A stretch of DNA of 64,000 bases from Cherax quadricarinatus (Eukaryota; Arthropoda; Malacostraca; Decapoda; Parastacidae), in the NCBI RefSeq assembly GCF_038502225.1, contig NC_091292.1, forward strand, positions 101,518,591-101,582,590, given 5' to 3'. How positions within the stretch are numbered: position 1 is the first letter of the stretch; each line of letters opens with the position of its first letter. The notes below the pieces were generated by a model. That model was given only the letters and a program-made list of their open reading frames with translations, searched no databases and was not told where the DNA came from. The translations under genes were made by a program, and so were the position numbers. Positions 10,449-21,454 of this stretch are shown here, piece after piece.

Positions 10449-11246
10449 CTCACTAAGGTGTTTGAGGAGGTAGATCATGGTAATGAATATGATATTGTGT
10501 ATATGGACTTCAGTAAGGCTTTCGATAGAGTTCCACACCAGAGACTATTGAAGAAACTTAAGGCACAAGGAATAGGAAGAGAATTTTTTTCCTGGGTAGA
10601 GGCATGGTTGACAAATAGGCAGCAGAGAGTTTGCATAAATGGGGAGAAATCAGAATGGGGGCAGGTCACAAGCGGTGTTCCACAGGGGTCAGTGTTGGGT
10701 CCGTTGTTGTTCACAATCTACATAAACGACATAGATGAGGGAATAAATAGCGACATAAGCAAATTTGCTGATGACACCAAAATAGGCCGTCCAATTCATT
10801 CTAATGAGAACACTAGAGCACTCCAGGATGATTTGAATAGACTGATGCAATGGTCGGAGAAGTGGCAGATGCAGTTTAATATAGACAAATGTAAAGTTCT
10901 AAATGTTGGACAGGAAAATAACCATGCCACATATAAACTGAATAGTGTAGATCTTAATACTACTGATTGCGAAAAGGATTTAGGAGTTCTGGTTAGCAGT
11001 AATCTAAAACCAAGACAACAGTGCATTAGTGTTCGCAATAAAGCTAACAGAATTCATGGCTTCATATCTAGAAGTATAAATAATATAAGTCCTCAGGTTG
11101 TTCTTCAACTCTATATATCCTTGGTTAGGCCTCATTTAGATTATGCTGCACAGTTCTGGTCACCGTATTACAGAATGGATATAAATGCTCTGGAAAACGT
11201 ACAGAGGAGGATGACAAAGATGATACCATGTATCAGAAATCTTGAT
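10449..11246 (+). pseudogene. CR1-like LINE (family F1, copy C) RT, part 1
   Basis: Begins inside ORF2 at the gap edge. Frame shows YMDFSKAFDRVPHQRLLKKL (motif A), SGVPQGSVLGPLLFTIYIND (motif B), SKFADDTKIG (motif C, catalytic Asp pair intact) and LVRPHLDYAAQFWSPYYRMD in the thumb region. It is closely related to copy D (28932-30752, minus). The frame stays open to 11246, where at CIRNLD it runs into a hammerhead element; the ~130 bp that copy D has next (the NLPYEERLKTLKLHSL region onwards) are missing. Confidence 0.88.
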
Positions 11247-11279
11247 AGGTAAGACACATAGGCAACAGTTAGGCAACTT

Positions 11280-11325
11280 TATTCCGAAACGTTTCGCCTA
11301 CACAGTAGGCTTCTTCAGTCGAATA
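11280..11325 (-). ncRNA. Hammerhead ribozyme motif HHR1
   Basis: Minus strand 5'-3': TATTCGA, CTGAAGA, helix II GCCTAC-TGT-GTAGGC, GAAA, CGTT, then TCGGAATA. The CTGANGA and GAAA core boxes are perfect; stem I pairs CGA/TCG and TATT/AATA around a bulged G. Helix III is only the self-complementary ACGT, as in small PLE-associated hammerheads reported to cleave as dimers. Predicted cleavage after CGTT. Activity is inferred. Confidence 0.75.
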
Positions 11326-11692
11326 CAGAAAGTAGGCAGGAACAGTAGAGATGTGAAGACGATGTAATCAGTCCATCACCCTTGAAGTCGAAGAATTTGA
11401 GGTTGTCAGTCCCTCAGCCTGGAGAAGTTCAGTTCCATAGCAGCATCATGGGATCTTGTTACAAAGAATTCTTCAACACTTGTTCAACCTTTGCACGAAG
11501 ACCTACTTCGACTAGTGGATGGTACCACTATGACCCCACCTCCGCCTGCTTCACCTCACCTCACTACAGTATATAAGCCACGTCTACGGCCCTATGCTGT
11601 ACATTCTACAAGATTGATGGACTGAACACATCGACTCTAGGCTGAGGGACTGATTACCTCATACTCCTCCTCTCCTTACGCCTTCCTCTTTG

Positions 11693-11737
11693 TATTGGAC
11701 TGATGAAGCCACTGTGTGGCGAAACGTTTCCTGAATA
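11693..11737 (+). ncRNA. Hammerhead ribozyme motif HHR2
   Basis: TATTGGA, CTGATGA (canonical), helix II GCCAC-TGT-GTGGC, GAAA, CGTT, TCCTGAATA. Stem I pairs GGA/TCC and TATT/AATA with a TG bulge. Relative to HHR1 the inner stem base pair changed from C-G to G-C on both sides, which is compensatory. Confidence 0.78.
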
Positions 11738-11756
11738 AAGATTCCCATATGCTGCA

Positions 11757-12128
11757 TGAGTGTCTCAATCTTCAAGACAGGACTCGCAGCAATGGTTTCA
11801 AGTTGGAAAAATTCAGATTCAGTAAGAATATAGGAAAGTACTGGTTTGGTAATAGAGTTGTGGATGAGTGGAACAAACTCCCGAGTACAGTTATTGAGGC
11901 TAAAACGTGTAGTTTTAAAAATAGGTTAGATAAATACATGAGTGGGTGTGGGTGGGTGTGAGTTGGACCTGACTAGCTTGTGCTACTAGGTCTGATGCCT
12001 TGCTCCTTCCTTAAGTGGAAGTGACCTGACTAGGTGGGCCATTGGGCTAATCCGGAGGGGAGACATGGACCTGCTTCGCATGGGTCGGTAGGTCTGCTGC
12101 GGTGTTCCTTCTTTCTTATGCTCTTATG
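11757..12128 (+). pseudogene. CR1-like LINE copy C, ORF2 C-terminus and 3' UTR
   Basis: The frame resumes with CLNLQDRTRSNGFKLEKFRF, KYWFGNRVVDEWNKLPS and ends at KYMSGCGWV, matching the end of copy D. The 3' UTR runs to TTCTTATGCTCTTATG at about 12128. The octamer TTCTTATG tail is the CR1-style terminal repeat. Confidence 0.85.
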
Positions 12129-12428
12129 AGTGGGTGTGAGTGAGTGTGAAATGGACCTGACTAGCTACTAGGTCGGACTCAGTGCTAATCCCTTAAGTGA
12201 TGTGTCTGACCTCACTAGGTCAGGGCATTGGCTTAAGCCTGTGGGGAGAATTGGAGCTGCCTCGCATGGACCAGTGAGCCTGTTGCGGTGTTCCTTATTT
12301 CTTATGATCTTATATTCTTATGAGGGCAAATATTCTATTAGTGAGATGGATCTGTGAAGGACCTGCCTAGTATGGGCAAACAGGCCTGCTCCAGTGTTCC
12401 TCCTTTCTCATGTTCTTATGTTCTTATG
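12128..12428 (+). mobile_element. Two further F1 LINE 3' tails in tandem
   Basis: After copy C's own tail, a second 3' UTR (about 12128-12318, ending TTCTTATGATCTTATATTCT) and a third (about 12330-12428, ending TTCTCATGTTCTTATGTTCT) follow head to tail. Each has the GxTGTTCCTxxTTTCT approach and a TTCTTATG end. They are short 5'-truncated insertions or template-switch products. Confidence 0.75.
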
Positions 12429-12674
12429 TGAGAACCAGAGGTAGAGCTGTTCGTGAAAAAAAAACAACTCAATCTTGATACTGTTACAAAACCGTGAGAG
12501 GTTGAAGTCATCAAGAACCCCGTGATGAACCTGCCTGGACACTGAGGGAAGCAGCTGCCGCACTGTGCAACATTCTTGTACAGATCTTTAATGCATCACG
12601 AGCACTAAGGTGAAAAACCAGACTGGGTAAACTCCATTTTCCCGGTCTACTTGTAAACTCAATATTTATCAACA

Positions 12675-12885
12675 AGTTGTGGTACCTTGTACATACATGG
12701 TTTACAGTACCGACAAGGTGAAGTGTTAGACATGTACGACATTTGGATATTTGTAGATGTTTCGCCCTCTAGTGGCTTTATCAATACAGTACAAGGATAT
12801 AATGTGAAGACTGTAGAGCTATATATAAAAGATGAGCTAATCAGTCCCTCAGCTGAGTGGCAAAGAGGTGGGGACATGAGCTGCA
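12675..12885. mobile_element. Old hammerhead/PLE-type repeat
   Basis: Contains ATGGTTTACAGTACCGACAA followed by TGTTAGACATG, corresponding to ATGGTATACAATACCGACAG...GTAAGACACAT in the 32.4-kb element. A minus-strand hammerhead-like relic lies at 12755-12795 (TTGATAAAGCCAC-TAGA-GGGCGAAACATC). The CTGANGA box is mutated to TTGATAA, so it is probably inactive. It also shares ATCAGTCCCTCAGC with the other elements. Confidence 0.5.
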
Positions 12886-12898
12886 ACTCAATCCCCTT

Positions 12899-12900
<2 letters not shown>

Positions 12901-12961
<61 letters not shown>
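12901..12961. repeat. (CA)n microsatellite
   Basis: Uninterrupted CA run of about 30 units. Confidence 0.97.
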
Positions 12962-12963
<2 letters not shown>

Positions 12964-13233
12964 CAATTCGGTCTCAACTCATCAATTATCGGTTATTGGA
13001 ATGTTCCTCCTAGAATTCCTTTCCATTTCAGAATTTCAGCGCTGGTAAAATTCGTTGTGATTCCAGTTATTTGTGAGATGAAAAAGATGGTCTCGGGAGC
13101 TGGATTGAAAAAGATTGAGGAAGTGGATGATAGAGGGGAGATAGAGGGAGAGGGGAAGATGGAAGGAGAGGGGAGAGAGGGGAAAAAAGGCGTGAGATAT
13201 TGATTAAGTGATGAGAGATGTAAGGAAGACTAT

Positions 13234-13235
<2 letters not shown>

Positions 13236-13286
<51 letters not shown>

Positions 13287-13460
13287 ACACACACAACACA
13301 CTCCACACCCACAGCACCGAACACCCCCAAACACCCCACACAAACACCCCCCACACACCCCACACAAACACCACCATACACCCCACACAAACACCCCCAC
13401 ACACCCCACACAAACACCACCACACACCCCACACAAACACCACCACACACACAACACACC
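13236..13460. repeat. (CA)n grading into a CACACAAACACC minisatellite
   Basis: A CA run (13236-13295) followed by short C/A-only units such as ACACCCCACACAAACACC repeated about six times. No G or T, so both strands give long open frames without meaning. Confidence 0.92.
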
Positions 13461-13614
13461 GGTCTCTCCTCAGCTAATGCCCCACAGTATGGGATAGATC
13501 ATCCTGAGAGATGGGACTCCCCAAGTGACAGTAACTTCAGCTCTGCTCTAAGCAAACCTTTGAAGCTGCCGTAGTTGATGAACCCTTGCTGGAATATCTG
13601 ACGATATCCTCATT

Positions 13615-16600
13615 GTCCTACTGAAGCCTCCCAACTCAGGCTGACACTACTGAAGCCTCCCAGCTCAGGCTGACACTACTGAAGTCTCCCAGCTCAGGCT
13701 GACACTACTGAAGCCTCCAGCTCAGGCTGACACTACTGAAACCTCCCAGCTCAGGCTGACACTACTGAAGCCTCCTAGCTCAGGCTGACACTACTGAAGC
13801 CTCCCAGCTCAGGCTGACACTACTGAAGCCTCCCAGCTCAGGCTGACACTACTGAAGCCTCCCAGCTCAGGCTGACACTACTGAAGCCTCCTAGCTCAGG
13901 CTGACACTACTGAAGCCTCCCAGCTCAGGCTGACACTACTGAAGCCTCCCAGCTCAGGCTGACACTACTGAAGCCTCCCAGCTCAGGCTGACACTACTGA
14001 AGCCTCCCAGCTCAGGCTGACACTACTGAAGCCTCCTAGCTCAGGCTGACACTACTGAAGCCTCCCAGCTCAGGCTGACACTACTGAAGCCTCCCAGCTC
14101 AGGCTGACACTACTGAAGCCTCCCAGCTCAGGCTGACACTACTGAAGCCTCCCAGCTCAGGCTGACACTACTGAAGCCTCCTAGCTCAGGCTGACACTAC
14201 TGAAGCCTCCCAGCTCAGGGTGACACTACTGAAGCCTCCCAGCTCAGGCTGACACTACTGAAGTCTCCCAGCTCAGGCTGACACTAATGAAGCCTCCCAG
14301 CTCAGGCTGACACTACTGAAGCCTCCCAGCTCAGGCTAACTCTACTGAAGCCTCCCAGCTCAGGCTAACTCTACTGAAGCCTCCCAGCTCAGGCTGACAC
14401 TACTGAAGCCTCCCAGCTCAGGCTGGCACTACTGAAGCCTCCCAGCTCAGGCTGACACTACTGAAGCCTCCCAGCTCAGGCTGACACTACTGAAGCCTCC
14501 CAGCTCAGGCTGACACTACTGAAGCCTCCTAGCTCAGGCTGACACTACTGAAGCCTCCCAGCTCAGGCTGACACTACTGAAGCCTCCCAGCTCAGGCTGA
14601 CACTACTGAAGCCTCCCAGCTCAGGCTGACACTACTGAAGCCTCCCAGCTCAGGCTGACACTACTGAAGCCTCCTAGCTCAGGCTGACACTACTGAAGCC
14701 TCCCAGCTCAGGCTGACACTACTGAAGCCTCCCAGCTCAGGCTGACAGTACTGAAGCCTCCCAGCTCAGGCTGACACTACTGAAGCCTCCCAGCTCAGGC
14801 TGACACTACTGAAGCCTCCTAGCTCAGGCTGACACTACTGAAGCCTCCCAGCTCAGGGTGACACTACTGAAGCCTCCCAGCTCAGGCTGACACTACTGAA
14901 GTCTCCCAGCTCAGGCTGACACTAATGAAGCCTCCCAGCTCAGGCTGACACTACTGAAGCCTCCCAGCTCAGGCTAACTCTACTGAAGCCTCCCAGCTCA
15001 GGCTAACTCTACTGAAGCCTCCCAGCTCAGGCTGACACTACTGAAGCCTCCCAGCTCAGGCTGGCACTACTGAAGCCTCCCAGCTCAGGCTGACACTACT
15101 GAAGCCTCCCAGCTCAGGCTGACACTACTGAAGCCTCCCAGCTCAGGCTGACACTACTGAAGCCTCCCAGCTCAGGCTGACACTACTGAAACCTCCTAGC
15201 TCAGGCTGACACTACTGAAGCCTCCCAGCTCAGGGTGACACTACTGAAGCCTCCCAGCTCAGGCTGGCACTACTGAAGCCTCCCAGCTCAGGCTGGCACT
15301 ACTGAAGCCTCCCAGCTCAAACTGACACTACTGAAACCTCCCAGCTCAGGCTGACACTACTGAAGCCTCCCAGCTCAGGCTGACACTACTGAAGCCTCCC
15401 AGCTCAGGCTGGCACTACTGAAGCCTCCCAGCTCAAACTGACACTACTGAAACCTCCCAGCTCAGGCTGACACTAGTGAAGCCTCCCAGCTCAGGCTGAC
15501 ACTACTGAAGTCTCCCAGCTTAGGCTGACACTAATGAAGCCTCCCAGCTCAGGCTGACACTCCTGAAGCCTCCCAGCTCAGGCTAACTCTACTGAAGTTT
15601 CCCAGCTCAGGCTGACTCTACTGAAGCCTCCTAGCTCAGGCTGACACTACTGAAGCCTCCCAGCTCAGGCTGACACTGAAACCTCCCAGCTCAGGCTGAC
15701 ACTACTGAAGCCTCCCAGCTCAGGCTGACACTACTGAAGCCTAGTAGCTCAGACTGACACTACTGAAGCCTCCCAGCTCAGGGTGACACTACTGAAGCCT
15801 CCCAGCTCAGGCTGACACTACTGAAGCCTCCCAGCTCAGGCTGACACTACTGAAGCCTCCTAGCTCAGGATGACACTACTGAAGCCTCCCAGCTCAGGAT
15901 GACACTACTGAAGCCTCCCAGCTCAGGCTGACACTACTGAAGCCTCCAGCTCAGGCTGACACTACTGAAGCCTCCAGCTCAGGCTGACACTACTGAAGCC
16001 TCCAGCTCAGGCTGACACTACTGAAGCCTCCCAGCTCAGGCTGACACTACTGAAGCCTCCAGCTCAGGCTGACACTACTGAAGCCTCCAGCTCAGGCTGA
16101 CACTACTGAAGCCTCCAGCTCAGGCTGACACTACTGAAGCCTCCCAGCTCAGGCTGACACTACTGAAGCCTCCCAGCTCAGGCTGACACTACTGAAGCCT
16201 CCCAGCTCAGGCTGACACTACTGAAGCCTCCTAGCTCAGGCTGACACTACTGAAGCCTCCCAGCTCAAACTGACACTACTGAAACCTCCCAGCTCAGGTT
16301 GACACTACTGAAGCCTCCTAGCTCAAGGTGACACTACTGAAGCCTCCCAGCTCAGGCTGACACTACTGAAGCCTCCTAGCTCAGGGTGACACTACTGAAA
16401 CCTCCCAGCTCAGGCTGACACTACTGAAGCCTCCCAGCTCAAACTGACACTACTGAAACCTCCCAGCTCAGGTTGACACTACTGAAACCTCCCAGCTCAG
16501 GTTGACACTACTGAAGCCTCCCAGCTCAGGTTGACACTACTGAAGCCTCCCAGCTCAGGCTGACACTACTGAAGCCTCCCAGCTCAGACTGGCACTACTG

Positions 16601-17285
16601 AAGCCTCCCAGCTCAGGCTGACACTACTGAAGGCTCCCAGCTCAAACTGACACTACTGAAACCTCCCAGCTCAGGTTGACAATACTGAAGCCTCCCAGCT
16701 CAGGCTGACACTACTGAAGCCTCCAGCTCAGGCTGACACTACTGAAGCCTCCAGCTCAGGCTGACACTACTGAAGCCTCCCAGCTCAGGCTGACACTACT
16801 GAAGCCTCCCAGCTCAGGGTGACACTACTGAAGCCTCCAGCTCAGGCTGACACTACTGAAGCCTCCAGCTCAGGCTGACACTACTGAAGCCTCCAGCTCA
16901 GGCTGACACTACTGAAGCCTCCTAGCTCAGGCTGACACTACTGAAGCCTCCCAGCTCAGGCTGACACTACTGAAGCCTCCAGCTCAGGCTGACACTACTG
17001 AAGCCTCCTAGCTCAGAGTGACACTACTGAAGCCTCTCAGCTCAGGCTGACACTACTGAAGCCTCCCAGCTCAGGCTGACACTACTGAAGCCTCCCAGCT
17101 CAGGCTGACACTACTGAAGCCTCCCAGCTCAGGCTGACACTACTGAAGCCTCCCAGCTCAGGCTGACACTACTGAAGCCTCCCAGCTCAGGCTGACACTA
17201 CTGAAGCCTCCCAGCTCAGGCTGACACTACTGAAGCCTCCCAGCTCAGGCTGACACTACTGAAGCCTCCCAGCTCAGGCTGACAC
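13615..17285. repeat. 29-bp minisatellite I, about 126 units
   Basis: Units of TGAAGCCTCCCAGCTCAGGC plus TGACACTAC, 29 bp, over 3.67 kb. Common variants: CCTAGCTC, GGGTGACAC, GGCTAACTC, CTCAAACTG and a 28-bp form missing one C (CCTCCAGCTC). A block of variants is repeated 638 bp apart (22 units), so part of the array grew by segmental duplication. No open frame survives. Confidence 0.97.
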
Positions 17286-17743
17286 ATTTCATCACCATGT
17301 AAGAGCCCCGTCCAGCCTGATGAAATATGGCAGTGAAGCAGCTACACACTGGGTACAAATCTATCACCCAGAACAGGGTTGCAGAACAGTGATGATATAT
17401 CCAGTTTGTGTTAAAGTAAAAAATAATACTTCTTCGAGGCCTTTTACTTCGTTTCCTGTTTATCATATAATTCTCTTCTATCTTTCTTCCTTGGTCTGTT
17501 CCTCAATATGATCATTGACACCTATGTTCCATACACATCCAATATAAAAATGACATTTCCTGACAGCACATACTTAGTGGAGTAGAGAGACCACAACCTC
17601 TCACTATCAGAGCGAGGATCAACAAGGTGGGACACGCACAACTGAGACACAGCAACAGTAAAATACCGAGTCTGGAACATCAGTACAGACGGAATTATAA
17701 AGTTGTGATATATAGTGGAGGCAGGAGAAGATATTTGTTGTCA
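17286..17743. other. Anonymous DNA
   Basis: Single-copy-like sequence between the 29-bp array and the palindromes. Open frames of 60-73 aa on both strands show no motif. Confidence 0.5.
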
Positions 17744-17819
17744 CGAGTGTTGTATTAGACACCTTGTGTCTAATACAATACTCGTTGTATTAGACACCTT
17801 TTGTCTAATACAACACTCG
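17744..17819. repeat. Double palindrome built on TTGTATTAGACA
   Basis: Arm 17744-17761 pairs with 17767-17784 (18 bp, one mismatch, loop CCTTG). Arm 17785-17796 pairs with 17802-17813 (12 bp, loop CCTTT), and the flanking CGAGTG/CACTCG can pair across the whole block. The two hairpins can therefore also exchange partners. Confidence 0.85.
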
Positions 17820-17843
17820 TAGTTAGGTACTACCTGCGGTAGT

Positions 17844-17880
17844 GTTGCAGAGGTGTGAGCAAAGCTCACACCTCTGCAAC
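17844..17880. repeat. Perfect 17-bp-arm hairpin before PLE fragment
   Basis: GTTGCAGAGGTGTGAGC, loop AAA, GCTCACACCTCTGCAAC. The same CACACCTCTGCAAC sequence stands directly upstream of the PLE fragment at 28495 and, diverged, at 3895, so the hairpin belongs to the element family. Confidence 0.9.
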
Positions 17881-18055
17881 GCAATTGTTCTCAAAGATTT
17901 GTTAAGTTATACCATGAATTAAGTAAAGTTCCTTGATTTCACCTTACGAAACACAGCAAATGTGATAGTAATTATGAACAAGGTAGATTATAGTGAAAAA
18001 TATGAACATATTATTAGAAAACTGAGGAACTTACGTGTTCCTTAAAGGAGACATT
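17881..18055 (+). mobile_element. Penelope-like element fragment, N-terminal RT region (copy 2)
   Basis: After the hairpin come TACCATGAATTAAG and TTCACCTTACGAAA, then codons reading TANVIVIMNKVDYSEK, equivalent to the NAMIVIIDKVDYRGK segment of copy 3. It fades out after about 175 bp with frame damage. Non-functional fragment. Confidence 0.55.
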
Positions 18056-18324
18056 TACAGAGCAATCTTTGACGTAACTGGAAAGCAGGAGACAGACTAG
18101 CCTGGACTGACCACCAGCACAACACGGGATAAAGTCAAGCGGAGGCAAGGTGAATTCTTCCCACTGGAAGCCATGAGAACCGAGTGTATTTCCTCGCCTC
18201 GTGACTGAAGAAGCAGAGGCACTGTGTGCACAGCTAGCGAAAATCTGGCTAGTCGCTGAAACCACAGGTCACCTTTGGGATTGCTGGAAAAGAAATGTTC
18301 AAACATAGAAATATACATTATCAT
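18056..18324. other. Anonymous DNA
   Basis: Nothing clear. A CTGAAGA and a CGAAA box occur (about 18206 and 18238) but the sequence between them does not fold like helix II of the other hammerheads. Confidence 0.4.
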
Positions 18325-18475
18325 GGGGGGGGGCGCTAAACCCATAGGGATTATACAGCACCTGTGACAGGAGTGTGGAAGGCATTCAGGATTCATTCAG
18401 AGAACTGGAGTACAAATCTAATTCCTTAGATCAAAAGCTCCTCTCCAGCGTCAAGGAACCTCCCTTGAGGGGTAA
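18325..18475 (+). mobile_element. SINE-like repeat (CGCTAAACCC family), copy 2
   Basis: Starts GGCGCTAAACCCATAGGGAT, later GGAAGGCATTCAGG and CCCTTGAGGGG. It shares its opening with 5575-5690 (opposite strand) and a short piece at 23427-23455 (GCGCTAAACCCACAAGAATC). No Pol III box was identified with confidence. Confidence 0.5.
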
Positions 18476-18589
18476 ACAAGATACGGGTCATCCTCCTTGC
18501 TGTGTATAATAGAAATTATGAGGTAAATAATGAATACTGGAACAGGTCTATGACATGGTGACATGTCTAGCACATAAAGAGGGGTCGAG

Positions 18590-19662
18590 AGATGCTGTCT
18601 CCCACAACACCTCACTAGAGATGCTGTCTCCCACTACACCTCACTAGAGATGCTGTCTCCCACAACACCTCACTAGAGATGCTGTCTCCCACAACACCTC
18701 ACTAGAGATGCTGTCTCCCACTGCACCTCACTAGAGATGCTGTCTCCCACTACACCTCACTAGACATGCTGTCTCCCATTACACCTCACTAGAGATGCTG
18801 TCTCCCACTACGCCTCACTAGAGATGCTGTCTCCCACTACACCTCACTAGAGATGCTGTCTCCCACAACACCTCACTAGAGATGCTGTCTCCCACTACAC
18901 CTCACTAGAGATGCTGTCTCCCACTGCACCTCACTAGAGATGCTGTCTCCCACAACACCTCACTAGAGATGCTGTCTCCCACAACACCTCACTAGAGATG
19001 CTGTCTCCCACAACACCTCATTAGAGATGCTGTCTCCCACTACACCTCACTAGAGATGCTGTCTCCCACAACACCTCACTAGAGATGCTGTCTCCCATAA
19101 ACCTCACTAGAGATGCTGTCTCCCACTACACCTCACTAGCGATGCTGTCTCCCACAACACCTCACTAGAGATGCTGTCTCCCACTACACCTCATTAGAGA
19201 TGCTGTCTCCCATAAACCTCACTAGCGATGCTGTCTCCCACAACACCTCACTAGAGATGCTGTCTCCCACTACACCTCATTAGAGATGCTGTCTCCCATA
19301 AACCTCACTAGCGATGCTGTCTCCCACAACACCTCACTAGAGATGCTGTCTCCCACTACACCTCACTAGAGATGCTGTCTCCCACAACACCTCACTAGAG
19401 ATGCTGTCTCCCACAACACCTCACTAGAGATGCTGTCTCCCACAACACCTCACTAGAGATGCTGTCTCCCACAACACCTCACTAGAGATGCTGTCTCCCA
19501 CAACACCTCACTAGAGATGCTGTCTCCCACAACACCTCACTAGAGATGCTGTCTCCCACTACACCTCACTAGAGATGCTATCTCCCACAACACCTCACTA
19601 GAGATGCTGTCTCCCACAACACCTCACTAGAGATGCTATCTCTCACAACACCTCACTAGAGA
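18590..19662. repeat. 29-bp minisatellite II, about 37 units
   Basis: Units AGAGATGCTGTCTCCCACAA plus CACCTCACT, 29 bp, with ACAACACC/ACTACACC/ATAAACC variants. Sequence is unrelated to arrays I and III although the period is the same. Confidence 0.96.
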
Positions 19663-19940
19663 ATCAACAGACTGGACAGCAGATAGGAGATAACAAAAGA
19701 TACTTCTCTGGATGAAGGAAAACCTAAGAACAGGAGATCTGGGATAACACAGCGCAGCACAGCACAACACAGATCAGAGAACAAGACAGCACAAAGCAGT
19801 ATAACGGAACACAGGTCACAACACAGGAGGTCACAGTAAGGGACAAGAACTTTAATTTGGCACAGTGCCCGGCTGAGTGCCAGATACCAGCGGCTGGAAC
19901 ATCCCCAAACTTCATTCATGGAAAGCCAGCCCATCCCTAA
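19663..19940. other. Anonymous DNA with CACAGCGCAGCACAG-like stretch
   Basis: A short CACAGCA/CACAACA-rich part at 19745-19830; otherwise nothing recognisable. Confidence 0.4.
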
Positions 19941-19961
19941 CTCTCTTTTGCTCTCTCTGAG

Positions 19962-20037
<76 letters not shown>

Positions 20038-20088
20038 CCTGAAGAATTTCGTCTATATCGTTATCTTCTGTCTTTTGCTCTCTCTGAG

Positions 20089-20182
<94 letters not shown>

Positions 20183-20215
20183 CCTGAAGAATTTCGTCTA
20201 TATCGTTATCTTCTG
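19940..20215. repeat. Tandemly duplicated block around (GA)n
   Basis: CTTTTGCTCTCTCTGAGGGG, then (AG)n, then GCCTGAAGAATTTCGTCTAT ATCGTTATCTTCTG appears twice in a row, with GA runs at about 19965-20035 and 20093-20180. The right flank of the first copy directly becomes the left flank of the second. Confidence 0.92.
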
Positions 20216-20400
20216 CCTAGACAGTGAAGGTAAAGGAAGTGACAGAAGACTTCACCTCTCCCCTCACTTCCCCTCTTCTTTCCCCTTACTCCCCCTCCCC
20301 TCACTTCAGCCTCGTCGCCGCCATGGAAAACTTAAGATTTATATATATATTTTATTCATGAAAAAAAAAAACCACCAAATTTTGCTGAGGACAACTGTGA

Positions 20401-21232
20401 AATATTAACGCAGGTGGTATTGTTAACGCAGGTGGTATTGTTAACGCAGGTGGTATTGTTAACGCAGGTGGTATTGTTAACGCAGGTGGTATTGTTAACG
20501 CAGGTGGTGTTGTTAACGCAGGTGGTGTTGTTAATGCAGGTGGTGTTGTTAACGCAGGTGGTATTGTTAACGCAGGTGGTATTGTTAACGCAGGTGGTGT
20601 TGTTAACGCAGGTGGTATTGTTAACGCAGGTGGTGTTGTTAACGCAGGTGGTATTGTTAACGCAGGTGGTATTGTTAACGCAGGTGGTATTGTTAACGCA
20701 GGTGGTATTGTTAACGCAGGTGGTATTGTTAACGCAGGTGGTATTGTTAACGCAGGTGGTATTGTTAACGCAGGTGGTGTTGTTAACGCAGGTGGTATTG
20801 TTAACGCAGGTGGTATTGTTAACGCAGGTGGTATTGTTAACGCAGGTGGTATTGTTAACGCAGGTGGTATTGTTAACGCAGGTGGTATTGTTAACGCAGG
20901 TGGTATTGCTAACGCAGGTGGTATTGTTAACGCAGGTGGTATTGTTAACGCAGGTGGTATTGTTAACGCAGGTGGTATTGTTAACGCAGGTGGTATTGTT
21001 AACGCAGGTGGTATTGTTAACGCAGGTGGTATTGTTAACGCAGGTGGTGTTAACGCAGGTGGTATTGTTCACGCAGGTGGTATTGTTAACGCAGGTGGTA
21101 TTGCTAACGCAGGTGGTATTGTTAACGCAAGTGGTATTGTTAACGCAGGTGGTATTGTTAACGCAGGTGGTATTGTTAACGCAGGTGGTATTGTTAACGC
21201 AGGTGGGATTGTTAACGCAGGTGGTGTTATAC
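20401..21232. repeat. 18-bp minisatellite, about 46 units
   Basis: ATTGTTAACGCAGGTGGT units (GTTAAC palindrome in each), with ATT/GTT variation and one 15-bp unit near 21045. As 18 = 3 x 6, frames stay open on both strands (QVVLLT plus, NNTTCV minus); this gives 276- and 238-aa frames with no coding support. Confidence 0.96.
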
Positions 21233-21410
21233 TTCGTTAGTTAGTGTTATATCAATACTGGCGTCGTTCTGCCTTCAGAGAGGGGAGAGGGGGGGACGAG
21301 ATGGGGAGGGGGAAGAAGAGGGATAGTGGGTAGGGGAGGGTGGAAAGAAAGGAGAAGGGGGTTAAGGAAGGGGTTAGTGGACGAGAATGACCATATCTTA
21401 CTGATGAATG

Positions 21411-21413
<3 letters not shown>

Positions 21414-21453
<40 letters not shown>
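21414..21453. repeat. (GA)n microsatellite
   Basis: About 20 GA units at the end of a purine-rich strand segment (21280-21410). Confidence 0.9.

Positions 21454-21454
<1 letters not shown>

Larger units (their letters stand above)
11247..11756. mobile_element. Hammerhead-flanked non-autonomous element inside LINE copy C
   Basis: About 510 bp lying between the two halves of LINE copy C. It starts AGGTAAGACACATAGGCAAC and has a minus-strand hammerhead near its left end and a plus-strand hammerhead near its right end. The left 190 bp are the reverse complement of 32625-32813 in the element at 32393-32814, so both belong to one family; the rest differs. No coding capacity. A clean target duplication is not visible because the host LINE lost about 130 bp at the site. 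Confidence 0.72.

Noticed and set aside
13615..17285. CRISPR-like array
   Set aside because: Units are contiguous 29-bp repeats with no unique spacers, and the genome is eukaryotic.
18200..18250. Further hammerhead around CTGAAGA and CGAAA
   Set aside because: The sequence between the boxes does not form a helix II like the others, and no stem I is visible.
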